Origin: a bacterium
GTDB lineage: Bacteria > Zixibacteria > MSB-5A5 > GN15 > FEB-12
DNA: 5,612 bases
Direction: 5' to 3'
NCBI GenBank assembly: GCA_030629485.1
Contig: DAOVOW010000158.1
Location: 1 to 5,612 of the forward strand
This document shows positions 1 to 5,612 of the stretch, piece after piece (position 1 is the stretch's first letter; every line of letters begins with the position of its first letter). A program made the position numbers and the translations under genes. The notes under the pieces were generated by a model. That model searched no databases, was not told the DNA's origin, and saw only the letters and a list, made by a program, of their open reading frames with translations.

Positions 1-1749
1 AGGGCGCTTTACCCGGAGGCGTACGCCGCGACGGGGGAGAAGGAAGTCTTTGATGCTCGGTTTATTCTTGAGCACTTGGAAAAACCGAAAGACCCGTCGA
101 TGGGACGGTTTGCCCTCCCGGTATTCCGCTTTTCAAGACTCCTGGGTGGGAAACCTCCCGATATCGCTGGCAGGGTGGCGGCAGAAACCAACCGGTTGCT
201 GGGCGATAATGCCGACTGTGCCACCGCCGCCGTCAGTGGCTTCATAAATGTGCGTGTGGATCCGTCGGAGTTAGCGTCCCGAACACTCGGCGATGTTCTG
301 TCGCTCGAGTCCCGTTACGGCGATTCCGACTTCGGGCAAAACCGCAAGTACCTGATTGAGTACTGTTCGGCCAACATTGCCAAACCGTACGGTGTGGGGC
401 ATCTGCGCTCGACCATCATCGGCAATTCGCTTCGGAGGGTGTACAAGAAGCTCGGTTTTGACGTCATCGGGATCAACTACCTTGGCGACTGGGGAACTCA
501 GTTCGGCAAGATGATTGTGGCCTACCGAATGTGGGGCGAAAAAGTCAACCTCGAGAAAGATGCGGTGAAGCAGCTTCTGGAGTTGTATGTTCGTTTTCAC
601 GACGAGGCAAAAAAGGACCCCACTCTGGATGATGAGGCGCGTCAGGCTTTCAAGCAACTCGAGGATGGCGACGCCGAAGCGGTGCAGCTGTGGGAGCAAC
701 TGAAAGCGATTTCGCTGGCCGAGCTTGATCGCATCCATGATATGCTGGGCATGGAGTTCGATATCATCACCGGCGAGTCGTTTCTGAATGACAAGATGGA
801 GCCTCTTATCGAACGATTACAAAAGGTCGGTCTGACGGAAGTATCCAATGGTGCGCTGGTGGTGGCGCTTGATGATCCGAATCTGCCGCCCTGTATGCTG
901 AAGAAGGGTGACGGCGCCACGCTCTATGCTACCCGCGATTTGGCCGGTCTGATTTATCGTTGGGAGACCTATCACTTTTATGAGTCGCTATATGTTGTGG
1001 GGACAGCGCAGTCGGATTACTTCAAGCAGGCTTTCAAAGTCATATCGATGCTGGAAGAAGCAGAGAGTGTCCCCGAGGCCGACCGCATGACCGGACGAGC
1101 GAAGCATATCGATTTTGGATGGGTTCTTTTTGAAGGGGAGACGATGGCGACGCGGGCGGGAAAGGTGATCTTCCTTGAGGACGTGATTGATCGCGCGGTT
1201 GCCCTGGCGCGTGAGAAAATTCTTGAGAAGAACCCTTCGCTTGACGCGATCGACGCCACCGCCCACAAGATCGGTGTCGGCGCGGTCATCTTTTCGCAGT
1301 TCTCAGTACGACGCCACAAGGACGTCAATTTCGATTGGGATGAGGTACTGAGTTTCGAGGGTGAGACCGGCCCGTACTTGCAGTATACCCATGCGCGACT
1401 TTGCTCCCTCTTGCGCAACTACGGCAAGGACATAACTTCAAAGATCGACGTCGCCCTTCTTGAAAACGTGGAAGAACGCCGTGTCATCGAACTGCTGGCG
1501 GACTTTCCGGCAGCAGTGGAGGACGCCGCGCGCACGTACGACCCGCACGTGATCGCCGCCTATCTGTTGCGTTTGGCTGCGGCGTTTAACAAGTTCTACC
1601 AGCGGAAGAATGAGAATGGCCGGATCGATAAGATCATTTCAGATAACGCGGCGCTGTCCGCCGCGCGCATGGCGTTGGTAAAATCAGTGCGGACAGTGTT
1701 GTGCGAAGGTCTGTACTTGCTGGGGATGGAAGCTCCGGAGGAAATGTGA
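1..1749 (+). CDS. argS: Arginyl-tRNA synthetase, 5'-truncated by the window edge
   Basis: Cytosolic class I aminoacyl-tRNA synthetase that charges tRNA-Arg with arginine using ATP. The frame is open from base 1, and its first in-window codons (RALYPEAYAATGEKEVFDAR) read as coding, so the real start lies upstream. The TTG at 76 is internal to the N-terminal tRNA-binding domain. About 582 codons are present, close to the usual 550-600, so probably only some 10-20 residues are missing. Visible landmarks are NIAKPYGVGHLRST at 373-414 (HIGH region, here GVGH), GDWGTQFGK at 484-510, YVVGTAQSDYF near 990-1023, MATRAG at 1144-1161 (KMSKS-equivalent loop without its first Lys), and the C-terminal DALR anticodon-binding domain from about LQYTHARLCSLL (1378 onward). 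The C-terminus, LLGMEAPEEM then TGA, is a typical ArgRS ending. The first His of HIGH is replaced by Gly, while the Lys just upstream (NIAK) is kept. Identification is secure. Confidence 0.97.
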   Translation, partial: RALYPEAYAATGEKEVFDARFILEHLEKPKDPSMGRFALPVFRFSRLLGGKPPDIAGRVAAETNRLLGDNADCATAAVSGFINVRVDPSELASRTLGDVLSLESRYGDSDFGQNRKYLIEYCSANIAKPYGVGHLRSTIIGNSLRRVYKKLGFDVIGINYLGDWGTQFGKMIVAYRMWGEKVNLEKDAVKQLLELYVRFHDEAKKDPTLDDEARQAFKQLEDGDAEAVQLWEQLKAISLAELDRIHDMLGMEFDIITGESFLNDKMEPLIERLQKVGLTEVSNGALVVALDDPNLPPCMLKKGDGATLYATRDLAGLIYRWETYHFYESLYVVGTAQSDYFKQAFKVISMLEEAESVPEADRMTGRAKHIDFGWVLFEGETMATRAGKVIFLEDVIDRAVALAREKILEKNPSLDAIDATAHKIGVGAVIFSQFSVRRHKDVNFDWDEVLSFEGETGPYLQYTHARLCSLLRNYGKDITSKIDVALLENVEERRVIELLADFPAAVEDAARTYDPHVIAAYLLRLAAAFNKFYQRKNENGRIDKIISDNAALSAARMALVKSVRTVLCEGLYLLGMEAPEEM

Positions 1750-1840
1750 CACTCGTGAGTCCCCGGTTTCCTGTCGGGTATGAAGACCCGTCGGGTACAA
1801 GAACGAGATTGTGCCAGGGTAGTCTTGGAACAGAATACCA

Positions 1841-1858
1841 GTACTTTTGAGAAAGTGC
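1841..1858 (+). promoter_or_regulatory. Small hairpin upstream of the aroF ribosome binding site
   Basis: GTACTTT (1841-1847) can pair with AAAGTGC (1852-1858), giving seven pairs including one G-U, across a TGAG tetraloop. The stem shares bases with a perfect 10-base palindrome, AAGTGCACTT at 1853-1862. It ends 11 bases before the aroF Shine-Dalgarno core. No T-run follows, so it is not an intrinsic terminator. A role in mRNA stability, leader regulation or protein binding is possible but unproven. Confidence 0.3.
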
Positions 1859-1869
1859 ACTTATGCGTC

Positions 1870-1874
1870 AGGAG
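1870..1874 (+). promoter_or_regulatory. Ribosome binding site of aroF
   Basis: AGGAG lies six bases before ATG 1881, an ideal distance. An in-frame TAG at 1878-1880 directly abuts the ATG and excludes any upstream extension, so this site fixes the aroF start. Confidence 0.85.
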
Positions 1875-1880
1875 TCATAG

Positions 1881-2897
1881 ATGTTGGTTGTAATGGATAA
1901 GAACGCCACCCGTGAGATGGTGGAAAAGATATGTCATGAGATCGAGAAGGCGGGACTGAAGGCGCACCCGATGCCCGGCGCCTTGCGCACGGCCATCGGC
2001 GTGACCGGCAACAAGCAGCAAATCGACGCCGATCATATCCTGGCCCTTGAGGGCGTCAAAGAGATAATCCATGTTACCAAGCCGTTCAAGCTGGTCAGTC
2101 GCGAGTTTTACCCCGAGGACAGCGTGATCGATGTCAACGGTATTGCGGTAGGCGGCAAGAACCTGGTCACGATGGCGGGACCGTGCGCCGTCGAAAGTCG
2201 GGATCAATGTATGATTATCGCCGAGCGTGTGGCCAAGTCCGGGGCGCGAATCTTTCGGGGCGGCGCTTACAAGCCGCGCACCTCGCCGTACAGTTTTCAG
2301 GGACTGGAGGAAGAAGGGCTCAAGATACTGGCCGAAGTGCGCGAGAAGTTCGGGCTGGCGATTATCACCGAGGCTATCGACACCGAGGTGCTCGACCTGG
2401 TATCGCACTACACCGATATCGTACAGATAGGGGCGCGCAATATGCAGAACTACTCATTGCTGAAAAAGGCCGGCCGTCAGCAAAAGCCAGTTTTACTCAA
2501 ACGTGGGATGGCGGCCACGCTGGAAGAGTTTCTTATGGCGGCGGAGTATGTCATGAACGAGGGCAACCATCAGGTCATTCTGTGCGAGCGCGGCGTACGT
2601 ACGTTCGCCGACCATACTCGCAACACCCTCGATCTGTCGTCGGTACCGTATGTCAAACGGACCAGCCATCTGCCGATCATCGTCGACCCCAGTCATGGCA
2701 CCGGTATAGTGCACAAGGTGTTGCCGCTGTCTCGGGCCGCCATCGCCGTCGGCGCCGACGGGTTGCTGATTGAAGTTCATCACGACCCCGCTAACGCGCT
2801 GTCCGACGGACCACAGTCATTGACACCGGACAACTTTGACGGACTAATGAAGGAAATACGAGCCATTGCTTCGGTGTTAGGCAGGACTTGCGAATGA
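1881..2897 (+). CDS. aroF: 3-deoxy-7-phosphoheptulonate (DAHP) synthase, type I-beta with N-terminal regulatory domain
   Basis: Condenses phosphoenolpyruvate with erythrose 4-phosphate to DAHP, the committed cytosolic step of aromatic biosynthesis. The protein has 338 residues, the length of the Thermotoga maritima-type enzyme. Residues 1 to about 70 form a small ferredoxin-like domain, known in this family to carry feedback inhibition by Tyr/Phe. The TIM barrel follows: MAGPCAVES (98-106), FRGGAYKPRTSPYSFQG (125-141), QIGARNMQN (182-190), LLKRGM (205-210), DPSHGTG (269-275), IEVHHDP (297-303) and SDGPQSL (308-314). Expected metal ligands are present as Cys102, His272, Glu298 and Asp309, which are the same numbers I recall for the T. 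maritima enzyme. There is no chorismate mutase fusion. The TGA stop overlaps the aroA ATG, indicating an operon. Feedback control by aromatic amino acids is inferred from the N-terminal domain. Confidence 0.96.
   Translation: MLVVMDKNATREMVEKICHEIEKAGLKAHPMPGALRTAIGVTGNKQQIDADHILALEGVKEIIHVTKPFKLVSREFYPEDSVIDVNGIAVGGKNLVTMAGPCAVESRDQCMIIAERVAKSGARIFRGGAYKPRTSPYSFQGLEEEGLKILAEVREKFGLAIITEAIDTEVLDLVSHYTDIVQIGARNMQNYSLLKKAGRQQKPVLLKRGMAATLEEFLMAAEYVMNEGNHQVILCERGVRTFADHTRNTLDLSSVPYVKRTSHLPIIVDPSHGTGIVHKVLPLSRAAIAVGADGLLIEVHHDPANALSDGPQSLTPDNFDGLMKEIRAIASVLGRTCE
2883..2886 (+). promoter_or_regulatory. Ribosome binding site of aroA, inside aroF
   Basis: AGGA, within AGGCAGGA (2879-2886), lies seven bases before ATG 2894. 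This favours ATG 2894 over the in-frame TTG at 2888, which would sit only one base after the motif. Confidence 0.75.
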
Positions 2898-4237
2898 AGC
2901 GGATTCTGAAGCCGGCCCGCAAAATCGGCGGATCCATCCGACTTCCCGGAGACAAATCGATCGCTCATCGCGCCGCCTTGTTCTCCATACTCTCCAAGGG
3001 TCCGATCACAATACGCAATTTCCCCGACAGTGCCGATTGTCAAAGATCACTCAAGGCAGCCGAGGCACTTGGGGTGCAGGTCGATCGCCATGATGATGAA
3101 CTCCTGCTCACCCCACCGGAGCGGTTGAATGTCGATGCTGCTACGGTTATCGATTGCGGCAACTCCGGCACGACGGCCCGATTGTTGTCGGGTATCCTGG
3201 CTGGTTCCTCTGTTGAAGTCACTCTTACCGGCGATGAGTCCCTGAGTAAGCGTCCGATGAAGCGTGTCATCGACCCGCTTGAGAGCATGGGGGCGGAGAT
3301 ATTCGCCGACAATAACTGCTTACCGCTGCGAATCCGTGGCCGACAGTTGTCATCGCTCGAGTATCGTCTTCCGGTCGCGTCGGCCCAGGTCAAATCGGCG
3401 CTGCTGCTGGCCGGGCTGGCGTCCTCATGCGCCGTGGTTGTGCGCGAAGATATTATCACGCGTGATCACACCGAGATCATGCTACGGCAACTCGGCGAGG
3501 GTCTCACGGTGAGGAATATCAAGGCGGTGGCCGTGACCGATCCGAACGACCCGCGAAAGCGGCGCATGGAGCGTCCGGAACCGTTCAAACGCGAGATCAC
3601 CCTTGATCGCAAGGCGACCGTCAACGGCGGTCTGGTCGACATTCCCGGCGATATCTCAACGGCCGTTTTCTTCTGGGGTGCGGCGGCGATCTCCGGTCGA
3701 TCTCTTACGACGGAAAACGTTGGTCTCAACCCCACCCGCACAGCCATGATCGATCATCTCAGGGCGATCGGCTGCAGCGTGCAGATCCAAAACCGCGCCG
3801 TCGTCTCGGGTGAACCCCGCGCTGATGTCACCGTCACCGGTGCCCCGCTGAAGCCGCGCAAGATTTCCGGAGAGACTACAGTTGGGTTGATCGACGAAAT
3901 CCCGATGGTGGCGGTGATGGCTGCCTTTGCATCGGGCACGACCATCATACGTGACGCCTCCGAACTGCGCGTGAAGGAGTCCGACCGCCTGGTGGCCATT
4001 TCCGAGAATCTGAAGAAGATGGGGATCAAATGCGGACTTCTTGAGGACGGCCTGGCCATTGAGGGTGGCAAGGAACTCAACGGAGTTGACTTTGAAAGTT
4101 TCGGCGATCACAGAATTGCCATGGCATTTTCAATCGCGGCAATGTTTCTTTACGGTCCGTCGTCGATCGACGATGATGAAGTGGTGGCGGTTAGTTGCCC
4201 CAACTTCTACGAGTTGCTTGATCAGATAAGAGTATGA
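2894..4237 (+). CDS. aroA: 3-phosphoshikimate 1-carboxyvinyltransferase (EPSP synthase)
   Basis: Transfers the enolpyruvyl group of PEP to shikimate 3-phosphate, the penultimate step to chorismate. The protein has 447 residues from ATG 2894, chosen because it overlaps the aroF stop as ATGA and has a well-placed ribosome binding site. Motifs in order: PGDKSIAHRA (18-27, substrate Lys21/Ser22/Arg26), DCGNSGTTARLL (87-98), SLSKRPMKR (117-125), PVASAQVKSALLLAGL (160-175), PGDIS (251-255), LIDEIP (332-337, catalytic Asp334), ELRVKESDRL (357-366, Glu362) and FGDHRIAM (403-410). The overall pattern resembles the Bacillus enzyme more than the E. coli one. Gly92 (equivalent to E. coli Gly96) is retained, unlike the Ala of CP4-type class II enzymes, and Leu replaces the Pro101 equivalent. 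By comparison with my recollection of Bacillus, an extra highly charged stretch of roughly 20-25 residues surrounds 216-234. The end overlaps aroE by ATGA. Confidence 0.97.
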   Translation: MKRILKPARKIGGSIRLPGDKSIAHRAALFSILSKGPITIRNFPDSADCQRSLKAAEALGVQVDRHDDELLLTPPERLNVDAATVIDCGNSGTTARLLSGILAGSSVEVTLTGDESLSKRPMKRVIDPLESMGAEIFADNNCLPLRIRGRQLSSLEYRLPVASAQVKSALLLAGLASSCAVVVREDIITRDHTEIMLRQLGEGLTVRNIKAVAVTDPNDPRKRRMERPEPFKREITLDRKATVNGGLVDIPGDISTAVFFWGAAAISGRSLTTENVGLNPTRTAMIDHLRAIGCSVQIQNRAVVSGEPRADVTVTGAPLKPRKISGETTVGLIDEIPMVAVMAAFASGTTIIRDASELRVKESDRLVAISENLKKMGIKCGLLEDGLAIEGGKELNGVDFESFGDHRIAMAFSIAAMFLYGPSSIDDDEVVAVSCPNFYELLDQIRV

Positions 4238-5076
4238 CCGGTCAATATCATTTCGGACTTGTGGGCCACAACGTGGCCTATTCGAAATCCTCAGAGATTT
4301 TTGATGCTGTTTTCGACCACCTCAAAATAACCGGGCGCTTCGAACTATTCGACATTCGGCCCGAGCAGTTTGCCGATGACTTCCAGAAGCTGGCTTCGTC
4401 CGGAGTGCAAGGCCTCTCGGTGACGATACCGTATAAGAAAGAAGTGGTTCCGTTCCTTAACGATCTGGATCCGGTAGCCCAGGCTCTTCAGGCCGTAAAT
4501 TCGGTTCATCTGGATGGTGACCGTCGGTGCGGATTCAACACCGACTGTTACGGATTCTCTCTGCCACTACGGCCTCACTATGAACCTTTGAAGAATGGCA
4601 CCGCCCTTATCCTGGGTTGTGGAGGCGGTGCTCGGGCTGTTGTGTATGCTCTGTACACGGACTACGAGATCAAGGGTTGCACCGTAATAGGGCGTGACAG
4701 CGAGCGGCTGCATTCGTTCAAGAAGTCGCTGTCCGGGCAACTGCCGAATATCGAAATCAACACGCACCGGACCGGTACCGGTAAGCCGCCAAAGTGTGAC
4801 ACCTGGGACATCGTTGTGAATTGTACACCTCTCGGTGGTTTCAACCATCCCGATGAGTCACCTCTTCCGACCTGGCTGGATTGGTCGGCTATGCGCATCT
4901 ACTATGACTTGAGTTACAACCCGGACAACAAGCTGGTGGCGGCAGCGCAGGAGGCGGAAGTTGTCGCCATTGACGGCTCGGCCATGCTGGTGGGACAGGC
5001 ATTACGATCTTTCCATATCTGGACCGGTACTAAGCTGCCTTTTGAGCCGATTTACAAGGATGTTTTCGGCTGCTGA
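4234..5076 (+). CDS. aroE: Shikimate dehydrogenase (NADP+)
   Basis: Reduces 3-dehydroshikimate to shikimate with NADPH in the cytosol. The protein has 280 residues, normal for the family. The substrate domain shows AYSKSSEIF (15-23, the shikimate-binding Ser pair Ser17/Ser19), VTIPYKK (63-69, catalytic Lys68), AVNSV (87-91) and FNTDCYGF (101-108, catalytic Asp104). The Rossmann cofactor domain shows LGCGGGARA (127-135), a glycine loop, then VIGRDSER (151-158) at the spot where the NADP phosphate is usually bound by an Asn-Arg-Thr; here Gly-Arg-Asp keeps the Arg. NCTPLGG (196-202), YDLSYNP (224-230) and GSAMLVGQALRSFHIWTG (248-265) complete the family pattern. ATG 4234 is needed to include the N-terminal strand and overlaps the aroA stop. 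No good Shine-Dalgarno sits at normal distance (AAGAG at 4228-4232 is only one base away), so translation probably depends on coupling to aroA. Confidence 0.95.
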   Translation: MTGQYHFGLVGHNVAYSKSSEIFDAVFDHLKITGRFELFDIRPEQFADDFQKLASSGVQGLSVTIPYKKEVVPFLNDLDPVAQALQAVNSVHLDGDRRCGFNTDCYGFSLPLRPHYEPLKNGTALILGCGGGARAVVYALYTDYEIKGCTVIGRDSERLHSFKKSLSGQLPNIEINTHRTGTGKPPKCDTWDIVVNCTPLGGFNHPDESPLPTWLDWSAMRIYYDLSYNPDNKLVAAAQEAEVVAIDGSAMLVGQALRSFHIWTGTKLPFEPIYKDVFGC

Positions 5077-5104
5077 ATCGTTCAGGAGATGACAGAGAGA
5101 GAAT

Positions 5105-5109
5105 AAGGA
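5105..5109 (+). promoter_or_regulatory. Ribosome binding site of aroK
   Basis: AAGGA lies eight bases before GTG 5118 in a purine-rich stretch. It supports the GTG as the aroK start, since no ATG exists in that frame near the Walker A motif. Confidence 0.75.
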
Positions 5110-5117
5110 TACAGACT

Positions 5118-5612
5118 GTGGCAAGGTCGACGATTGTATTTCTGATCGGGTTTTCGGGCTGCGGCAAGTCAACAATCGGGCCGCGACTCGCCGGGAGACT
5201 CAAGGCGCGCTTTTACGACACCGATGCAATGATTGAGCAACGGACGGCACGAAAGATATCCGAGATATTCCGCGAGGACGGCGAGGCGAAATTCCGTGCT
5301 CTGGAGTCCGAGACAATTCGGCAATTGGTGAGCCGGTCGCAACGTAGAGTTATCGCACTCGGCGGCGGTGCTTTCAGCCATCGCACCAACCGTGCTCTGA
5401 TCAAGAAGAGCGGCGTGGTTGTTTACCTGAGTTGCCCGGTGCGTGAACTGTATCGCCGACTGCGACACCTGAGCGATCGTCCTTTGCTCGATGGCCGACC
5501 GGCGGCGGGTGAAACGATGCGACAGGCCAAACTAAGAAGGATCGCCAACCTGTTGGAAAACCGGAAAGACGCATATCGACAGGCGCACCTCAGGGTGTCG
5601 ACCGCCGACAAG
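5118..5612 (+). CDS. aroK: Shikimate kinase, 3'-truncated by the window edge
   Basis: Phosphorylates shikimate at the 3-hydroxyl with ATP, giving the substrate of the aroA product. The frame opens at GTG 5118 and stays open for 165 codons to the window end. Family length is about 165-180, so only a short C-terminal tail is probably missing. Visible motifs are the P-loop GFSGCGKST (11-19), YDTD (33-36, shikimate-binding Asp36 or Asp34), IFREDGEAKFRALE (50-63, with Arg60 as the shikimate-binding Arg), ALGGGAF (80-86), the LID segment SDRPLL (119-124, Arg121) and ENRKDAY (147-153, Arg149). The start fits because the P-loop strand begins five residues in, and an AAGGA motif precedes it. It lies 41 bases after aroE on the same strand with no terminator between them, so it is probably in the same transcript but is translated from its own initiation site. 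Confidence 0.95.
   Translation, partial: MARSTIVFLIGFSGCGKSTIGPRLAGRLKARFYDTDAMIEQRTARKISEIFREDGEAKFRALESETIRQLVSRSQRRVIALGGGAFSHRTNRALIKKSGVVVYLSCPVRELYRRLRHLSDRPLLDGRPAAGETMRQAKLRRIANLLENRKDAYRQAHLRVSTADK

Larger units (their letters stand above)
1750..1880 (+). other. argS-aroF intergenic leader region
   Basis: This 131-base stretch is the only sizeable gap between genes. It contains a repeated octamer GTCGGGTA (1773-1780 and 1790-1797) around ACCCG (1786-1790), which allows alternative short hairpins. A further hairpin lies at 1841-1858, and the aroF ribosome binding site is at 1870-1874. I find no convincing -35/-10 pair: TTGTGC at 1809 with AGAATA at 1832 is the best I can offer and it is weak. 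There is no stem followed by a T-run, so no classical terminator for argS. Either argS reads through into the aro genes or a promoter I cannot recognise lies here. Confidence 0.5.

Noticed and set aside
1809..1837. TTGTGC (1809-1814) with AGAATA (1832-1837) as a sigma-70 promoter for aroF
   Set aside because: Both boxes are poor matches, and argS-to-aroF read-through is equally plausible; not strong enough to list as a promoter.
1863..1880. Five-codon mini-frame ATG CGT CAG GAG TCA TAG directly abutting the aroF ATG
   Set aside because: It contains the aroF ribosome binding site itself and has no clear initiation signal of its own. It is useful only as proof that aroF cannot start further upstream.
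1780..1893. A 37-codon open frame from ATG 1780 overlapping the aroF start, considered as a leader peptide or small protein
   Set aside because: No Shine-Dalgarno precedes it. It holds only one Phe and one Trp and no Tyr, and it looks like chance read-through of a short gap.
1875..2408. 177-codon open frame on the minus strand opposite aroF
   Set aside because: It is a codon-bias shadow of aroF: no recognisable protein motifs, and the plus-strand gene accounts fully for the sequence.
2594..2604. CGTACGTACG-type palindrome inside aroF
   Set aside because: It falls in the conserved ERGVRTF codons, so protein constraint and chance explain it.
2183..2773. 196-codon open frame in another plus-strand frame within aroF
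   Set aside because: The translation is Arg/Gly/His-rich and low in hydrophobic segments, typical of an out-of-frame shadow in GC-rich DNA.
3656..4111. 151-codon open frame on the minus strand opposite aroA
   Set aside because: Antisense shadow of conserved EPSP synthase coding sequence, with no motif of its own.
4771..4782. Perfect 12-base palindrome ACCGGTACCGGT inside aroE
   Set aside because: It encodes Thr-Gly-Thr-Gly in a loop of the cofactor domain. Its position mid-gene and repetitive composition suggest coincidence rather than an operator.
5077..5117. aroE-aroK gap considered as a terminator or internal promoter
   Set aside because: No inverted repeat with a T-run and no -35/-10 pair. 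The stretch is purine-rich and explained by the aroK ribosome binding site.

Overview
This window is ordinary bacterial housekeeping DNA. It holds a tightly packed plus-strand run of five genes: the 3' part of an arginyl-tRNA synthetase gene (argS), then four genes of the shikimate (chorismate) pathway. These are a type I-beta DAHP synthase (aroF), EPSP synthase (aroA), shikimate dehydrogenase (aroE) and the 5' part of shikimate kinase (aroK). All are on the plus strand. Base composition looks even and moderately GC-rich by eye. I see no mobile element, CRISPR array, rRNA or tRNA. The protein variants (Thermotoga-like DAHP synthase with an N-terminal regulatory domain, Bacillus-like EPSP synthase, ArgRS with a GVGH version of the HIGH motif) do not point clearly to a well-studied phylum. 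A moderately GC-rich, possibly uncultured bacterium is plausible, but that is inference only.

Layout: argS enters from the left edge already open and ends at 1749. A 131-base gap (1750-1880) follows and is the only sizeable non-coding stretch. It carries several short inverted repeats, a 34-codon open frame ending in Tyr-Gln-Tyr-Phe-stop, and the aroF ribosome binding site. aroF (1881-2897) and aroA (2894-4237) overlap by ATGA, as do aroA and aroE (4234-5076), so these three are very probably translationally coupled. A 41-base gap with a clear ribosome binding site leads to aroK, which starts at GTG 5118 and runs off the right edge.

Function: AroF commits PEP and erythrose 4-phosphate to the pathway, AroE reduces 3-dehydroshikimate to shikimate, AroK phosphorylates shikimate, and AroA adds a second PEP to give EPSP. 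Dehydroquinate synthase (aroB), dehydroquinase (aroD/aroQ) and chorismate synthase (aroC) are not in the window. They may lie beyond aroK or elsewhere. No undescribed system is evident. The items most worth a second look are the argS-aroF leader region, the ArgRS HIGH-motif variant and a basic insertion in EPSP synthase.
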